A DNA stretch of 64,000 bases, taken from NCBI RefSeq assembly GCF_000429765.1, contig NZ_AUCM01000011.1, positions 1-64,000 on the forward strand, in the 5' to 3' direction. Source of the stretch: Gemmobacter nectariphilus DSM 15620 (GTDB lineage Bacteria; Pseudomonadota; Alphaproteobacteria; Rhodobacterales; Rhodobacteraceae). The position numbers were made by a program, and so were the translations under genes. The notes below the pieces were generated by a model that was not told the origin of the DNA, did no database searches, and saw nothing but the letters and a program-made list of their open reading frames with translations. Of the stretch, positions 44,697 through 54,022 are shown one piece after another (position 1 is the first letter of the stretch; each line of letters begins with the position of its first letter).

Positions 44697-45694
44697 ACGC
44701 GCAGCACGATCTTGCCGATATGACCATTGCTTTCCAGGCGGGCATGGGCCTGAGCGGCCTTGTCCAGCGGGAACTCGCTGTCCATCACCGGCGCGATCTG
44801 GCCAGAGGCCAGCAGGGGCCAGACCTGACGTTCCAGTTCGGCAGCAATCCCCGCCTTCACCTCGACCGAACGGGGGCGCAGGGTGGATCCGGTGATCGTC
44901 AGGCGGCGGGTCATCACCTCGGCAAAGTTCAGCTCGACCTTGGGGCCGGTCAGAAAGGCGATCTGCACCAGCCGCCCGTCATCGGCCAGCGCCTTGATGT
45001 TGCGTGGCAGATAGCTGCCCCCGACCATGTCCAGGATCAGATCGGCGCCGCCTTCGGCCTTGAGCACCTCGACGAAATCCTCGGCGCGGTAGTTGATCGC
45101 CCGTTCGGCGCCCAGCTTCAGGCAGGCCTCGCATTTCACATCGGACCCGGCCGTCGTGAAGACCCGCGCGCCCAGGGCGTTCGCCAGCTGGATCGCCGTG
45201 GTCCCGATGCCCGACGTGCCACCATGAACCAGAAACCGCTCGCCCGCCTTCAGACGGCCACGCTGGACCACATTGGTCCAGACGGTGAAGAAGGTTTCGG
45301 GCAGGCAGGCCGCCTCGCGCAGCGCCATTCCGGCGGGAACCGGCAGCGCATGATCGGCCGGGCACAGCACATATTCCGCGTAACCACCGCCCGGCAGCAG
45401 CGCGCAAACCGCATCGCCCAGGCGCCAGCGGGTGACACCGGCCCCCATGGCGACGACATGGCCTGACGCCTCGAGCCCCGGCAAGGGCGAGGCGCCCGGC
45501 GGCGGGGCATAGTTGCCCGCGCGTTGCAGCGCGTCGGGCCGGTTGACCCCGGCAAAGGCCACGCGGATCAGGATCTCGCCATGTCCCGGCACCGGCAGCG
45601 GGCGGGTGGAGGGCACCAGAACCTCGGGCCCGCCGGGGGCCGAGATTTCGACCACGCGCATGGTCTCGGGCAGGTCGGTCATCATCTGGGTCAT
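44690..45694 (-). CDS. NAD(P)H quinone oxidoreductase, PIG3 type
   Basis: The 334-residue medium-chain dehydrogenase lacks the zinc ligands and fits the PIG3/quinone oxidoreductase group. It shows MRVVEISAPGGPEVL, VAFAGVNRPDALQRAGNYAPPP, PGLEASGHVVAMG, then the nucleotide-binding stretch FLVHGGTSGIGTTAIQLANALG. It probably reduces quinones with NADPH. The stop codon lies in the tandem repeat. Its start overlaps the COQ9 stop (ATGA), linking it to a ubiquinone gene. The start could also be an internal Met at residue 5. Confidence 0.88.
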   Translation of the reverse strand: MTQMMTDLPETMRVVEISAPGGPEVLVPSTRPLPVPGHGEILIRVAFAGVNRPDALQRAGNYAPPPGASPLPGLEASGHVVAMGAGVTRWRLGDAVCALLPGGGYAEYVLCPADHALPVPAGMALREAACLPETFFTVWTNVVQRGRLKAGERFLVHGGTSGIGTTAIQLANALGARVFTTAGSDVKCEACLKLGAERAINYRAEDFVEVLKAEGGADLILDMVGGSYLPRNIKALADDGRLVQIAFLTGPKVELNFAEVMTRRLTITGSTLRPRSVEVKAGIAAELERQVWPLLASGQIAPVMDSEFPLDKAAQAHARLESNGHIGKIVLRVA

Positions 45695-46347
45695 GCGGCA
45701 GGTCCGGTCTGGGGGGCTTTCACACAGGCCGCCATGCGGGCCTGAAGGGTCATCAGCGGCTTGGTCAGCGGGTTCTGCCGCAGCCTGGCCTTGGTTTCCT
45801 CAAACGCCATGACGCCCGCAATGCGGCGTTCGACGAAATCGCGGGTGGCCGAGGCATCGGGCGTCTCGTCCCCCAGCCAATACAGCACGGTGGCACCATA
45901 GATGCCCGACAGGATGGCGCGCTTGGAATACCAGTTCAGATCGTCGGACGTGTCGCCAAGCGCCGTCCAGATCGCATCGGACGTCTGCCAGATCGCACGC
46001 GCGCCCTCGGCCGCATGTTGCGGCAGGGCGAACAGGGCCGAGGCGCGGCGCACGACCTCGCGGTCGCCGGCCGCATCCAGCCGCAGCATGATCGCGTGAA
46101 CCACCCGCTCGCGAAAGCGCATCCCGGCAAGGTCGGCCGCAGCCAGCCGGACACGCATTTCATCATCGCCCAACTGGTGCGCCGCCAGTGCCAGATCGAC
46201 AGCCCCGCGCGGGCAATGCACCCGCGCCAGCGATTCGGCCACGCCCGCATCGGAACATGCGGCGCGGAAGGTCACATCGGACCAGCCGTCAAAGGGCACA
46301 TGCGGCAGCGCCGCGCGGGCAAGTCTTTCGGTGATCTCGTGCATCAT
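45691..46347 (-). CDS. coq9: COQ9-family ubiquinone biosynthesis protein
   Basis: This 218-residue all-helical protein matches the COQ9 family, a lipid-binding partner of the hydroxylase COQ7 in ubiquinone synthesis, restricted largely to mitochondria and alphaproteobacteria. Landmarks are AALPHVPFDGWSDVTFRAAC, CPRGAVDLALAAHQLGDDEM and WYSKRAILSGIYGATVLYWLGD. AAGGAGG precedes two adjacent ATGs (46347 and 46344); spacing favours the second. It is co-translated with the quinone oxidoreductase downstream. Confidence 0.87.
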   Translation of the reverse strand: MMHEITERLARAALPHVPFDGWSDVTFRAACSDAGVAESLARVHCPRGAVDLALAAHQLGDDEMRVRLAAADLAGMRFRERVVHAIMLRLDAAGDREVVRRASALFALPQHAAEGARAIWQTSDAIWTALGDTSDDLNWYSKRAILSGIYGATVLYWLGDETPDASATRDFVERRIAGVMAFEETKARLRQNPLTKPLMTLQARMAACVKAPQTGPAA

Positions 46348-46372
46348 GGCCTCCTTTCACCAGTGGCAAAGG

Positions 46373-46401
46373 TAGACAACCCCGGCCCGGTTTGCTATAG
46401 C
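46373..46401 (+). promoter_or_regulatory. Sigma-70-type promoter of rpsU
   Basis: TAGACA (46373-46378) and TATAGC (46396-46401) are separated by exactly 17 bp. Transcription would begin about 48 bp before rpsU. A strong Shine-Dalgarno-like AAAGGTGGTG precedes the rpsU start. Confidence 0.65.
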
Positions 46402-46455
46402 CCGCGCGCCTGCACATTCAGTGCAACTTCAACTTAGAAAGGTGGTGAAAACCAC

Positions 46456-46662
46456 ATGCAGGTCAGCGTTCGCGACAACAACGTCGATCAGGCCCTCCGG
46501 GCTCTGAAGAAAAAGCTCCAGCGCGAAGGCGTCTTCCGTGAAATGAAGCTCAAGCAGCATTTCGAGAAGCCGTCGGTCAAGAAAGCGCGCGAGAAAGCCG
46601 AAGCGATCCGCCGTGCGCGTAAGCTCGCGCGCAAGAAGGCGCAGCGCGAAGGCGCTCTCTGA
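46456..46662 (+). CDS. rpsU: 30S ribosomal protein S21
   Basis: S21 is a small basic protein of the 30S platform that aids initiation. The 68-residue product begins [20 protein letters not shown] and ends with the Lys/Arg-rich segment [15 protein letters not shown], as in other alphaproteobacteria. It is monocistronic here: a promoter lies at 46373-46401 and a terminator hairpin at 46703-46733. Confidence 0.96.
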   Translation: MQVSVRDNNVDQALRALKKKLQREGVFREMKLKQHFEKPSVKKAREKAEAIRRARKLARKKAQREGAL

Positions 46663-46702
46663 GCGATTTCGAACGACTGGGCAGGGCAACCTGCCGATGG
46701 TG

Positions 46703-46733
46703 AACCCCCGGGGCCAGGCCCGCGGGGGTTTTT
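46703..46733 (+). terminator. Rho-independent terminator of rpsU
   Basis: AACCCCC (46703-46709) pairs with GGGGGTT, with an inner GGGCC/GGCCC stem in the loop, and is followed by TTTTTC. It lies 40 bp after the rpsU stop and is the clearest intrinsic terminator in the window. Confidence 0.85.
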
Positions 46734-46770
46734 CATTGCGCGGATGCTGCGATGCGGCGGGATTTTTCGC

Positions 46771-46798
46771 TTTTCAACGGCAGAGTCATTCGTATAGT
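46771..46798 (+). promoter_or_regulatory. Candidate leu promoter
   Basis: TATAGT (46793-46798) is a good -10; TTTTCA (46771-46776) at 16 bp is a weak -35. The predicted start point lies at or a few bases before the leader-peptide ATG at 46807, so the leader would be translated from a nearly leaderless mRNA. Confidence 0.5.
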
Positions 46799-46806
46799 GC
46801 GGACCC

Positions 46807-46893
46807 ATGACACGGGATGCACATATCGCCATCGCTTGCAGGGTTGCTGCCCTGCCCGGCCCCCGTGGCCTGCTTCTCCTTACGCGCCTCTGA
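46807..46893 (+). CDS. leuL: Leucine leader peptide (leuL)
   Basis: This 28-codon frame begins MTRDAHIAIA and ends RGLLLLTRL. Four consecutive Leu codons (46870-46881) and a fifth just before the TGA are what an amino-acid-sensing leader needs: the ribosome stalls there when Leu-tRNA is scarce. It lies 78 bp before leuA, between a promoter-like TATAGT and overlapping RNA stems. No Shine-Dalgarno sequence is seen, so translation may be leaderless, as reported for some alphaproteobacterial leader peptides. The frame is too short for normal gene finding. Expression is inferred. Confidence 0.72.
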   Translation: MTRDAHIAIACRVAALPGPRGLLLLTRL

Positions 46894-46937
46894 GCGTGCC
46901 CTTGGGCGCGACCGCTCGGAGGTAGCCAGCGCCCAAG
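46883..46937 (+). promoter_or_regulatory. Mutually exclusive RNA stems: putative leu attenuator
   Basis: Three stems compete. CTTGGGCGC (46901-46909) pairs perfectly with GCGCCCAAG (46929-46937). CGCGCC (46883-46888) can instead pair with GGCGCG (46905-46910). CCTCTGAGCG (46887-46896) can pair with CGCTCGGAGG (46914-46923) with one G-U. The last two overlap the end of the leader peptide. No T-run follows the 9-bp stem, so control may be Rho-dependent or translational. Confidence 0.55.
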
Positions 46938-46971
46938 CCCAGGACAAGCAGAACAGCGAAGGATGATTCCG

Positions 46972-48543
46972 ATGACCGATACCGCAACGCAAGACCGCGT
47001 GCTGATTTTCGACACCACCCTGCGTGATGGCGAACAATCGCCCGGCGCCACCATGACCCATGACGAAAAGCTGGAAATTGCCGGCCTGCTGGACGAGATG
47101 GGCGTCGACATCATTGAAGCCGGGTTCCCGATCGCTTCGGAAGGCGATTTTCAGGCGGTGTCCGAAATTGCCCGCGCCTCGCGCAATTCCACGATCTGCG
47201 GCCTGTCGCGCGCCAACGTCAAGGACATCGACCGCTGCTGGGAAGCGGTGCGCCACGCGAAATCGCCGCGCATCCACACGTTCATCGGCACCTCGCCGCT
47301 GCACCGGGCGATTCCGAACCTGTCGATGGACCAGATGGCCGATCTGATCCACCAGACCGTCACCCATGCGCGCAACCTGTGCGACAACGTGCAATGGTCG
47401 GCGATGGACGCGACGCGGACGGAACATGATTATCTGTGCCGGGTGGTCGAGATCGCGATCAAGGCCGGGGCCAGCACGATCAACATTCCCGATACGGTCG
47501 GCTATACCTATCCGTTCGAATCCGCCAACCTGATCCGCATGTTGCGCGAACGCGTGCCCGGGGCGGATACGGTGATCTTCTCGACCCATTGCCACAACGA
47601 CCTGGGCATGGCGACGGCGAATTCGCTGGCGGCCGTCGAGGCTGGCGCGCGCCAGATCGAATGCACCATCAACGGTCTGGGCGAGCGCGCCGGCAATGCC
47701 GCGCTGGAGGAAGTGGTGATGGCGATGCGCGTGCGCAACGACATCCTGCCCTATCGCACCCAGATCGACACCACCAAGATCATGCACCTCAGCCGCCGGG
47801 TTTCGACCGTCTCGGGCTTTGTGGTGCAGCCGAACAAGGCCATCGTCGGCAAGAACGCGTTCCTGCACGAATCGGGCATCCATCAGGATGGCGTGCTGAA
47901 GAACGTCGAAACCTTTGAAATCATGAAGCCCGAGGATATCGGCCTGACGGCGAAGAACATCGCCATGGGCAAGCACTCGGGCCGCGCCGCCCTGCGGGCC
48001 AAGCTGAACGAGCTGGGCTATGATCTGGGCCAGAACCAGCTGAACGACGTGTTTGTCCGCTTCAAGGCGCTGGCCGACCGCAAGAAGGAAGTCTACGACG
48101 ATGACCTGCTGGCGCTGGTCGCCGATCAGGCCGCGAATGCCGAGAACGATACCCTGCAACTCAAGCGCCTGCGGGTGATCTGCGGCACCGATGGTCCGCA
48201 AGAGGCCGAAATGACCCTGACGGTCGATGGCGTGGACAAGGTGATCGACGCCACCGGCGATGGTCCGGTCGATGCGGCCTTCAACTGCGTCAAGATGCTG
48301 TTCCCGCACAAGGCGCGGCTGCAGCTCTATCAGGTGCATGCCGTGACCGAGGGCACCGACGCTCAGGCCACCGTCACCGTCCGGCTGGAAGAGGACGGGC
48401 GCATCGTGACCGGCCAGTCGGCCGACACCGATACCATCGTCGCCAGCGTCAAGGCCTATATCAACGCGCTGAACCGTCTTGTCGTGCGCCGCGCCAAGAC
48501 GGCGCCGGGCGAGGATGTGAAGACGATCAAGTATCACAGCTGA
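46972..48543 (+). CDS. leuA: 2-isopropylmalate synthase
   Basis: LeuA condenses 2-ketoisovalerate with acetyl-CoA, the first committed step of leucine synthesis. The 523-residue protein has the catalytic TIM barrel (FDTTLRDGEQSPGATM with the metal ligand Asp, HCHNDLGMATANSLAAVEAG with the His ligands, GERAGNAALEEVVMAM, FLHESGIHQDGVLKN). It also has the C-terminal leucine-binding regulatory domain that gives feedback inhibition. ATG 46972 is preferred because GAAGGA lies 8 nt upstream; ATG 46963 is in frame. The leader peptide upstream suggests attenuation as a second control layer. Confidence 0.95.
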   Translation: MTDTATQDRVLIFDTTLRDGEQSPGATMTHDEKLEIAGLLDEMGVDIIEAGFPIASEGDFQAVSEIARASRNSTICGLSRANVKDIDRCWEAVRHAKSPRIHTFIGTSPLHRAIPNLSMDQMADLIHQTVTHARNLCDNVQWSAMDATRTEHDYLCRVVEIAIKAGASTINIPDTVGYTYPFESANLIRMLRERVPGADTVIFSTHCHNDLGMATANSLAAVEAGARQIECTINGLGERAGNAALEEVVMAMRVRNDILPYRTQIDTTKIMHLSRRVSTVSGFVVQPNKAIVGKNAFLHESGIHQDGVLKNVETFEIMKPEDIGLTAKNIAMGKHSGRAALRAKLNELGYDLGQNQLNDVFVRFKALADRKKEVYDDDLLALVADQAANAENDTLQLKRLRVICGTDGPQEAEMTLTVDGVDKVIDATGDGPVDAAFNCVKMLFPHKARLQLYQVHAVTEGTDAQATVTVRLEEDGRIVTGQSADTDTIVASVKAYINALNRLVVRRAKTAPGEDVKTIKYHS

Positions 48544-48563
48544 TCGGCATCCCCAGATGCGAC

Positions 48564-48590
48564 ACGGCCCGCCAAGAACTGGCGGGCCGT
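48564..48590. terminator. Bidirectional terminator between leuA and the Dpp operon
   Basis: ACGGCCCGCCA and TGGCGGGCCGT form a perfect 11-bp stem with loop AGAAC, followed by TGTCATT. The flanking genes converge. Confidence 0.75.
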
Positions 48591-48614
48591 TGTCATTCAT
48601 GGGGGGCGGCGGCC

Positions 48615-49573
48615 CTATGCCCGCGCCAGACGCACGAAATGGCCCGGCTCGACCTCGACCAGTTCTGACGGAACCGGCGGTTTCGTCAGATCGGGCGCAT
48701 TCAGCCCGTCATCGGCAAAGCGCCAGCCGGCGGGCGGTTCAGGCTGCGCCCCATCGGTCGGTTTGCGGCTGCGGCCAAGGATCACCTCGGGGTCGGGGAT
48801 CGTTGCGATCAACCGGCGGCAATAGGGATGGATCGGATTGGCAAAGATCGCCTGCCATGGCCCGGATTCGACGATCTGGCCAAAGAACATCACCGCGACC
48901 CGGTCGCTCATATGTTCGACGACGCTCAGATCGTGGCTGATCATCAGATAGGACAGGCCGAACTGATCCTGCAAATCCAGCAACAGGTTGATGATCTGCG
49001 CCCGGATCGACACATCCAGCGCCGAAACCGGCTCGTCCAGCACGACGATCTCCGGCCCAAGGATCAGCGCCCGTGCAATGCCGATGCGCTGGCGTTGCCC
49101 GCCCGAGAATTCATGCGGGAACCGCCGCCCCTGTTCCGATGAGAGGCCGACGCTTTTCAGCAAGGCCTCGATCCGGTCGTCCACTTCGGACTTGGCCGTC
49201 ACCCCATGCAGCCGCAGCGGGGCGGCCAGCGCGCCCCACACGGTCTGGCGCGGGTTCAGCGAGGCATAGGGGTCCTGGAACACGATCTGCGCCGCCTTGG
49301 CACGATCCATCCGCGCCGGGGCCTGAGGGCCGGAAAACGGCTGACCCCGAAAGCGGATGCTGCCCGAGGTCGGTTCCTGCAGCCCCATGACCGCCAGCGC
49401 AGTCGTGGACTTGCCGCAGCCGGATTCGCCCACCAGCGACAGGCATTCCCCCTTGTGCAAATCCAGCGACAGACCGTTGACCGCATGAAGGATCTTGCGA
49501 CCCGCCCCCAGAAAGCCACCGCCCGAGACCGGGAACTGCACATGAAGATCGTCGATTTCCAGAATGGGCGCGC

Positions 49574-49577
<4 letters not shown>
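48615..49577 (-). CDS. Dpp/Opp-type ABC transporter ATP-binding protein (DppF-like)
   Basis: The 320-residue ATPase has Walker A GESGCGKSTTALAVMG, the signature FSGGQRQRIGIARALI, Walker B IVVLDEPVSALD, H-loop ISHDLSVVEH and the C-terminal oligopeptide extension. That extension lacks the full Cys cluster of other DppF proteins. It is the last gene of the second peptide transporter operon and overlaps the gene before it by ATGA. Confidence 0.9.
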
Positions 49578-50472
<895 letters not shown>

Positions 50473-50476
<4 letters not shown>

Positions 50477-51294
50477 AGCTTGCGCGTCCTCATATGGGGG
50501 TCAAGACTGTCGCGCAGCCCGTCGCCCAGCAGGTTGAAGCCCAGCACCGACAGGAAGATCGCAACACCGGGGAAAATCGCCGCCCAGGGGGCGACACGGA
50601 TCATCTCGCGCGCGTCGGTCAGCATCGAGCCCCACGACGGGAACGGCGGCTGGATGCCAAGGCCCAGGAAGGACAGCGCCGCCTCGGACAGCACGGCGCC
50701 GCCCATGCCCAGCGTGGCCATCACCAGGATCGGCCCCATCATGTTGGGCAGGATCTGGGTGAACATGATGCGCAGGTCCGAATAGCCCAGCGTCTGTGCC
50801 GCCTGCACATAGCCCTGCGATTTCAGCGACAGGGTGGACGAGCGCGCGATCCGGCAAGTCCAGCTCCAGTTCGTCAGGCCAAGCGCGATCAGCAGCGACA
50901 CAAGGCCCGGCCCCAGCACCGCCATGACGGCCAGCGCAAAGATCAGCGAGGGGATGGCCAGCATCACATTGGTCAGCCCGTTGACGAAATCGTCCCACCA
51001 GCCGCCCCAATAGCCGGCGGTCATGCCCAGCACGACCCCGATCACCGTGTTGATCAGCTGCGAGACGATCCCCACCGTCAGCGAGATCTGCGCGCCATAG
51101 AGGATGCGGCTATAGACATCGCGGCCCTGTGCATCGGTGCCGAACCAGAATTCGGTGTCAGGCGGCATTTCCGCGTTCATCAGGTTCGCGTCCAGCACCG
51201 GATCGAACGGCGCCAGCCAATGGGCGAACAGACCGCCAAAGACCACCAGCAGCGTCAGGAAGCCGCCAAGGAAAATGTTGAAACCCAGCTTCAT
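50473..51294 (-). CDS. Dpp/Opp-type ABC transporter permease (DppC-like)
   Basis: The 273-residue permease has one N-terminal helix, the hallmark FGTDAQGRDVYSRILYGAQISL, four or five further helices and the EAA loop SLKSQGYVQAAQTLGYSDLRIMFTQILPN read in two parts. It is followed by the ATPase genes with an ATGA overlap and preceded by the DppB-like permease (6 bp gap). Confidence 0.9.
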
Positions 51295-51300
51295 TGCCGC

Positions 51301-52236
51301 TCACCCCTGCTTGATGCGCGGGTCGATCGCCGCATAGATCAGGTCCACCGCCGTGTTGATCACCAGAAACCACAGCACGATCACCAGAATGGTGCCCTGC
51401 ACGACCGGGATGTCCCGGATCGCCACACTGTCCACCAGCAGCGAGCCGATACCCGGCCAGGCGAACAGTTTCTCGATCACCACGGCCTGCCCGATCAGGG
51501 ATCCGAATTGCAGGCCAACGGTTGTCACGATCAGCACCAGCGCGTTGCGGGCGACGTGCCAGCGCACCACCTGCGGCTCGCTCATGCCCTTGGCATGGGC
51601 GGTGCGGATGAAATCGGCGTTCATCACGTCCAGCACCCCGGCCCGCGTGGTGCGGGCCAGCAGCGCAAGGGGCGTCACCCCCAGCGCCATCGCGGGCAGC
51701 ACCAGGTTTCGGAAAGCCCCGTCGCCATAGCCGAAACTGGGCAACCAGTTCAGTTGCAGCGCGAACAGCATCATCATCAGAAGACCCAGCCAGAACTGCG
51801 GCAGCGACAGGCCGGACACCGCGCCGATCATCGTGACCGTATCCAGCACCGAGCCGGGGCGCATCGCGGCCATGAAGCCCAGCGGAACCCCGATCACGAT
51901 GGCAAAGACCATCGCGGCAATGGCCAGCTTGAGGCTGGCCCAGATCCGGTCGTTGATCATGTCGATCACCGGCAGGCGCGTGCGGAAACTGGTGCCCAGA
52001 TCGAACCGCGCCAGATCCCACATATAGGTGAAGAAGCGTTCATGCAGCGGCTTGTTCAACCCGAACTGTTCGTTCAGCTGCGCGATCAGCTTGGGGTCGG
52101 CATTGGTCTTGCCATCGGAAAACAGGCTGGCTGCGAAACTTCCGGGGACGACGCTGAAGATCACGAAGATCAGCAGGGCCACCACGATGACGGTCGGAAT
52201 GATCTGAAAGATCCGGCGGATGGTAAAGCGAAGCAT
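51301..52236 (-). CDS. Dpp/Opp-type ABC transporter permease (DppB-like)
   Basis: The 311-residue permease starts MLRFTIRRIFQIIPTVIVVA, a typical DppB N-terminal helix. It has the periplasmic loop with LNEQFGLNKPLHERFF, six helices in all, and the EAA loop DVMNADFIRTAHAKGMSEPQ. It follows the substrate-binding protein gene by 97 bp, a distance common in Dpp operons where more binding protein is needed than permease. Confidence 0.9.
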   Translation of the reverse strand: MLRFTIRRIFQIIPTVIVVALLIFVIFSVVPGSFAASLFSDGKTNADPKLIAQLNEQFGLNKPLHERFFTYMWDLARFDLGTSFRTRLPVIDMINDRIWASLKLAIAAMVFAIVIGVPLGFMAAMRPGSVLDTVTMIGAVSGLSLPQFWLGLLMMMLFALQLNWLPSFGYGDGAFRNLVLPAMALGVTPLALLARTTRAGVLDVMNADFIRTAHAKGMSEPQVVRWHVARNALVLIVTTVGLQFGSLIGQAVVIEKLFAWPGIGSLLVDSVAIRDIPVVQGTILVIVLWFLVINTAVDLIYAAIDPRIKQG

Positions 52237-52333
52237 TCGGTCTTTCCGGTTGCAGCCCCATGGGACGCGCGGACCCGCCGGGTCCGCGCGCTGGCGAAGG
52301 GTGGCCGCGGGCCCTCACCCGCGGCCGTCCGGA

Positions 52334-53926
52334 TCATTTACGCGACGCGGGGGCCGTGTCGTCAATCCAGACGTCTTCATAGGGCTGCAGCGCCAGCTCG
52401 GTCGCGTTCGGCACCAGACCATGCACCCAGGGCTGATAGGCCATGACGGCCTTGTTGTAGTTGAAGAACCAGACCGGCGCTTCTTCCTGGATGAAGTTGT
52501 TGGCCTGCTTGAGCAGTTCGGTCTGCTTGGCCGGATCCTTCTCGGCGCGGGCGGCCTCGTAGATCTTGTCATACTCGGGGTTCGAGTAGTTGGTGTAGTT
52601 GCAGGCCGACTGGGCCGTCTTGGACCAGAAGCAGCGCATCACCGTCAGCGGATCGGGGCCGGTCAGGTTCGACCAGATATAGGCCTGGAAGTTGCCCGAG
52701 GACACCGTGCCCCCCAGCGCCGCCGATTCGACCGGACGCGGCCGGACCGTGATGCCGACCTGTTTCAGCATCGGCAGGATCGCCTCGACGATCGGCACGC
52801 CCCAGCTTTCGTTGGGGGTGGCGGTCACTTCGAACTCGAACCCGTTCTCATAGCCGGCTTCCTTCAGCAGGGCCTTGGCCTTTTCCGGGTCATAGGGATA
52901 GGGCTTGGCGCTGTCGTCGAACGCCGGCGAGCCGACCGGCAGCCAGCCGACCGCGCGCACGGCCTTGTTCTTGACCAGCTTCTGGATGATCAGGTCCGAG
53001 TTGATCGCATAGTTGACGGCCTGACGGACGCGCTTGTCCTTGAACGCCTCGACCTGGGTCTGGCTGAAGCCGATGTTGCGGGTGAAGGTTTCCGCGACTT
53101 CAAGGATATGGTCCTTCAGCGCAGGATCGGCCTGGTATTCCGAATATTGCACCGGCCCCAGGATCGAGGCGTCGATTTCCTTGTTGCGGAAGGCCACGTC
53201 GCGGGCCGACCCTTCGGCCATGACGATGATGTTCACGCGGTCCAGGTAGGGCTTGCCTTCCTCGTAATACTTGTCGAACTTCTCGACCACGATCTGCGAG
53301 CCGGGGACATGTTCCTTGAACACGAAGGCGCCCAGACCGACCGGCTTGATCGCCTGCTGTGCCACATCGACGTTCGACGGATAGATCGAGGTGGTGGCCT
53401 CCATCAGGTTGTAGCCGGGGTTGCCGGCCGCCGACAGGGTAATGGCCAGCGTGTGATCGTCGATCTTCTTCAGGCCTTCGATCTCGGGCGCGGCGCCAGA
53501 GTTGTATTCGGCCATGCCCTTGATGATGTTCAGATAGCTGGCACCCGGCAGCGCGTTCGACCCAAGGCCGATGCGCTTGTAGCTGAAGATGATGTCATCT
53601 GCGGTGAACGGCTTGTCGTTGTGGAAGACCGCGTTCTTCTTCAGGTGATAGGTATAGGTCAGGCCGTCATCCGACACATCGACCGAATCCGCCAGTTCCA
53701 GCACCGGCTTGTTGCCGATCGAATCCCACGAATACAGGCTGCGGTGGATCGCAAAGGTCAGGAAGTGTTCCTGGATGTTCGGGCTGGCCTGCGTATCCAG
53801 CGTCGAGAAGCTGGAGCCATAGGGCGCAGTGAAATTGAAGGTGCCGCCGTGGCGCGGCTCTTGCGCCAGCGCGGCGCTGGCCACCCCAAGGCTGAGCATC
53901 GCGGCAAGTGAAAGGCTTTTCATCAT
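52334..53926 (-). CDS. Dpp/Opp-type ABC transporter substrate-binding protein
   Basis: The 530-residue periplasmic binding protein of family 5 has a signal peptide (KSLSLAAMLSLGVASAALAQ). RHGGTFNFTAPYGSSFSTLD follows, with the signature DVSDDGLTYTYHLKKNAVFHNDKPFTADD read in two parts and FWSKTAQSACNYTNYSNPEYD near the ligand pocket. Two adjacent ATGs (53926, 53923) are possible starts. It is followed by its permeases and ATPases and preceded by an amidohydrolase gene. Peptides with D-residues are the likely cargo, judged from the peptidases next door. Confidence 0.9.
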   Translation of the reverse strand: MMKSLSLAAMLSLGVASAALAQEPRHGGTFNFTAPYGSSFSTLDTQASPNIQEHFLTFAIHRSLYSWDSIGNKPVLELADSVDVSDDGLTYTYHLKKNAVFHNDKPFTADDIIFSYKRIGLGSNALPGASYLNIIKGMAEYNSGAAPEIEGLKKIDDHTLAITLSAAGNPGYNLMEATTSIYPSNVDVAQQAIKPVGLGAFVFKEHVPGSQIVVEKFDKYYEEGKPYLDRVNIIVMAEGSARDVAFRNKEIDASILGPVQYSEYQADPALKDHILEVAETFTRNIGFSQTQVEAFKDKRVRQAVNYAINSDLIIQKLVKNKAVRAVGWLPVGSPAFDDSAKPYPYDPEKAKALLKEAGYENGFEFEVTATPNESWGVPIVEAILPMLKQVGITVRPRPVESAALGGTVSSGNFQAYIWSNLTGPDPLTVMRCFWSKTAQSACNYTNYSNPEYDKIYEAARAEKDPAKQTELLKQANNFIQEEAPVWFFNYNKAVMAYQPWVHGLVPNATELALQPYEDVWIDDTAPASRK

Positions 53927-54022
53927 ATTCTTATACTCCCGTTGGTTTGGGCCTGCGGTTTTTCCGCAGGGCCCGGTGGTCTTGGCGTGCCGGGGCGGCC
54001 GGTCGGGCCGCCCCGGCAAGTC

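Noticed and set aside
46929-46937. Calling the 9-bp stem before leuA a Rho-independent terminator
   Set aside because: No T-run follows the 3' arm, so the stem is reported only as part of a putative attenuator.
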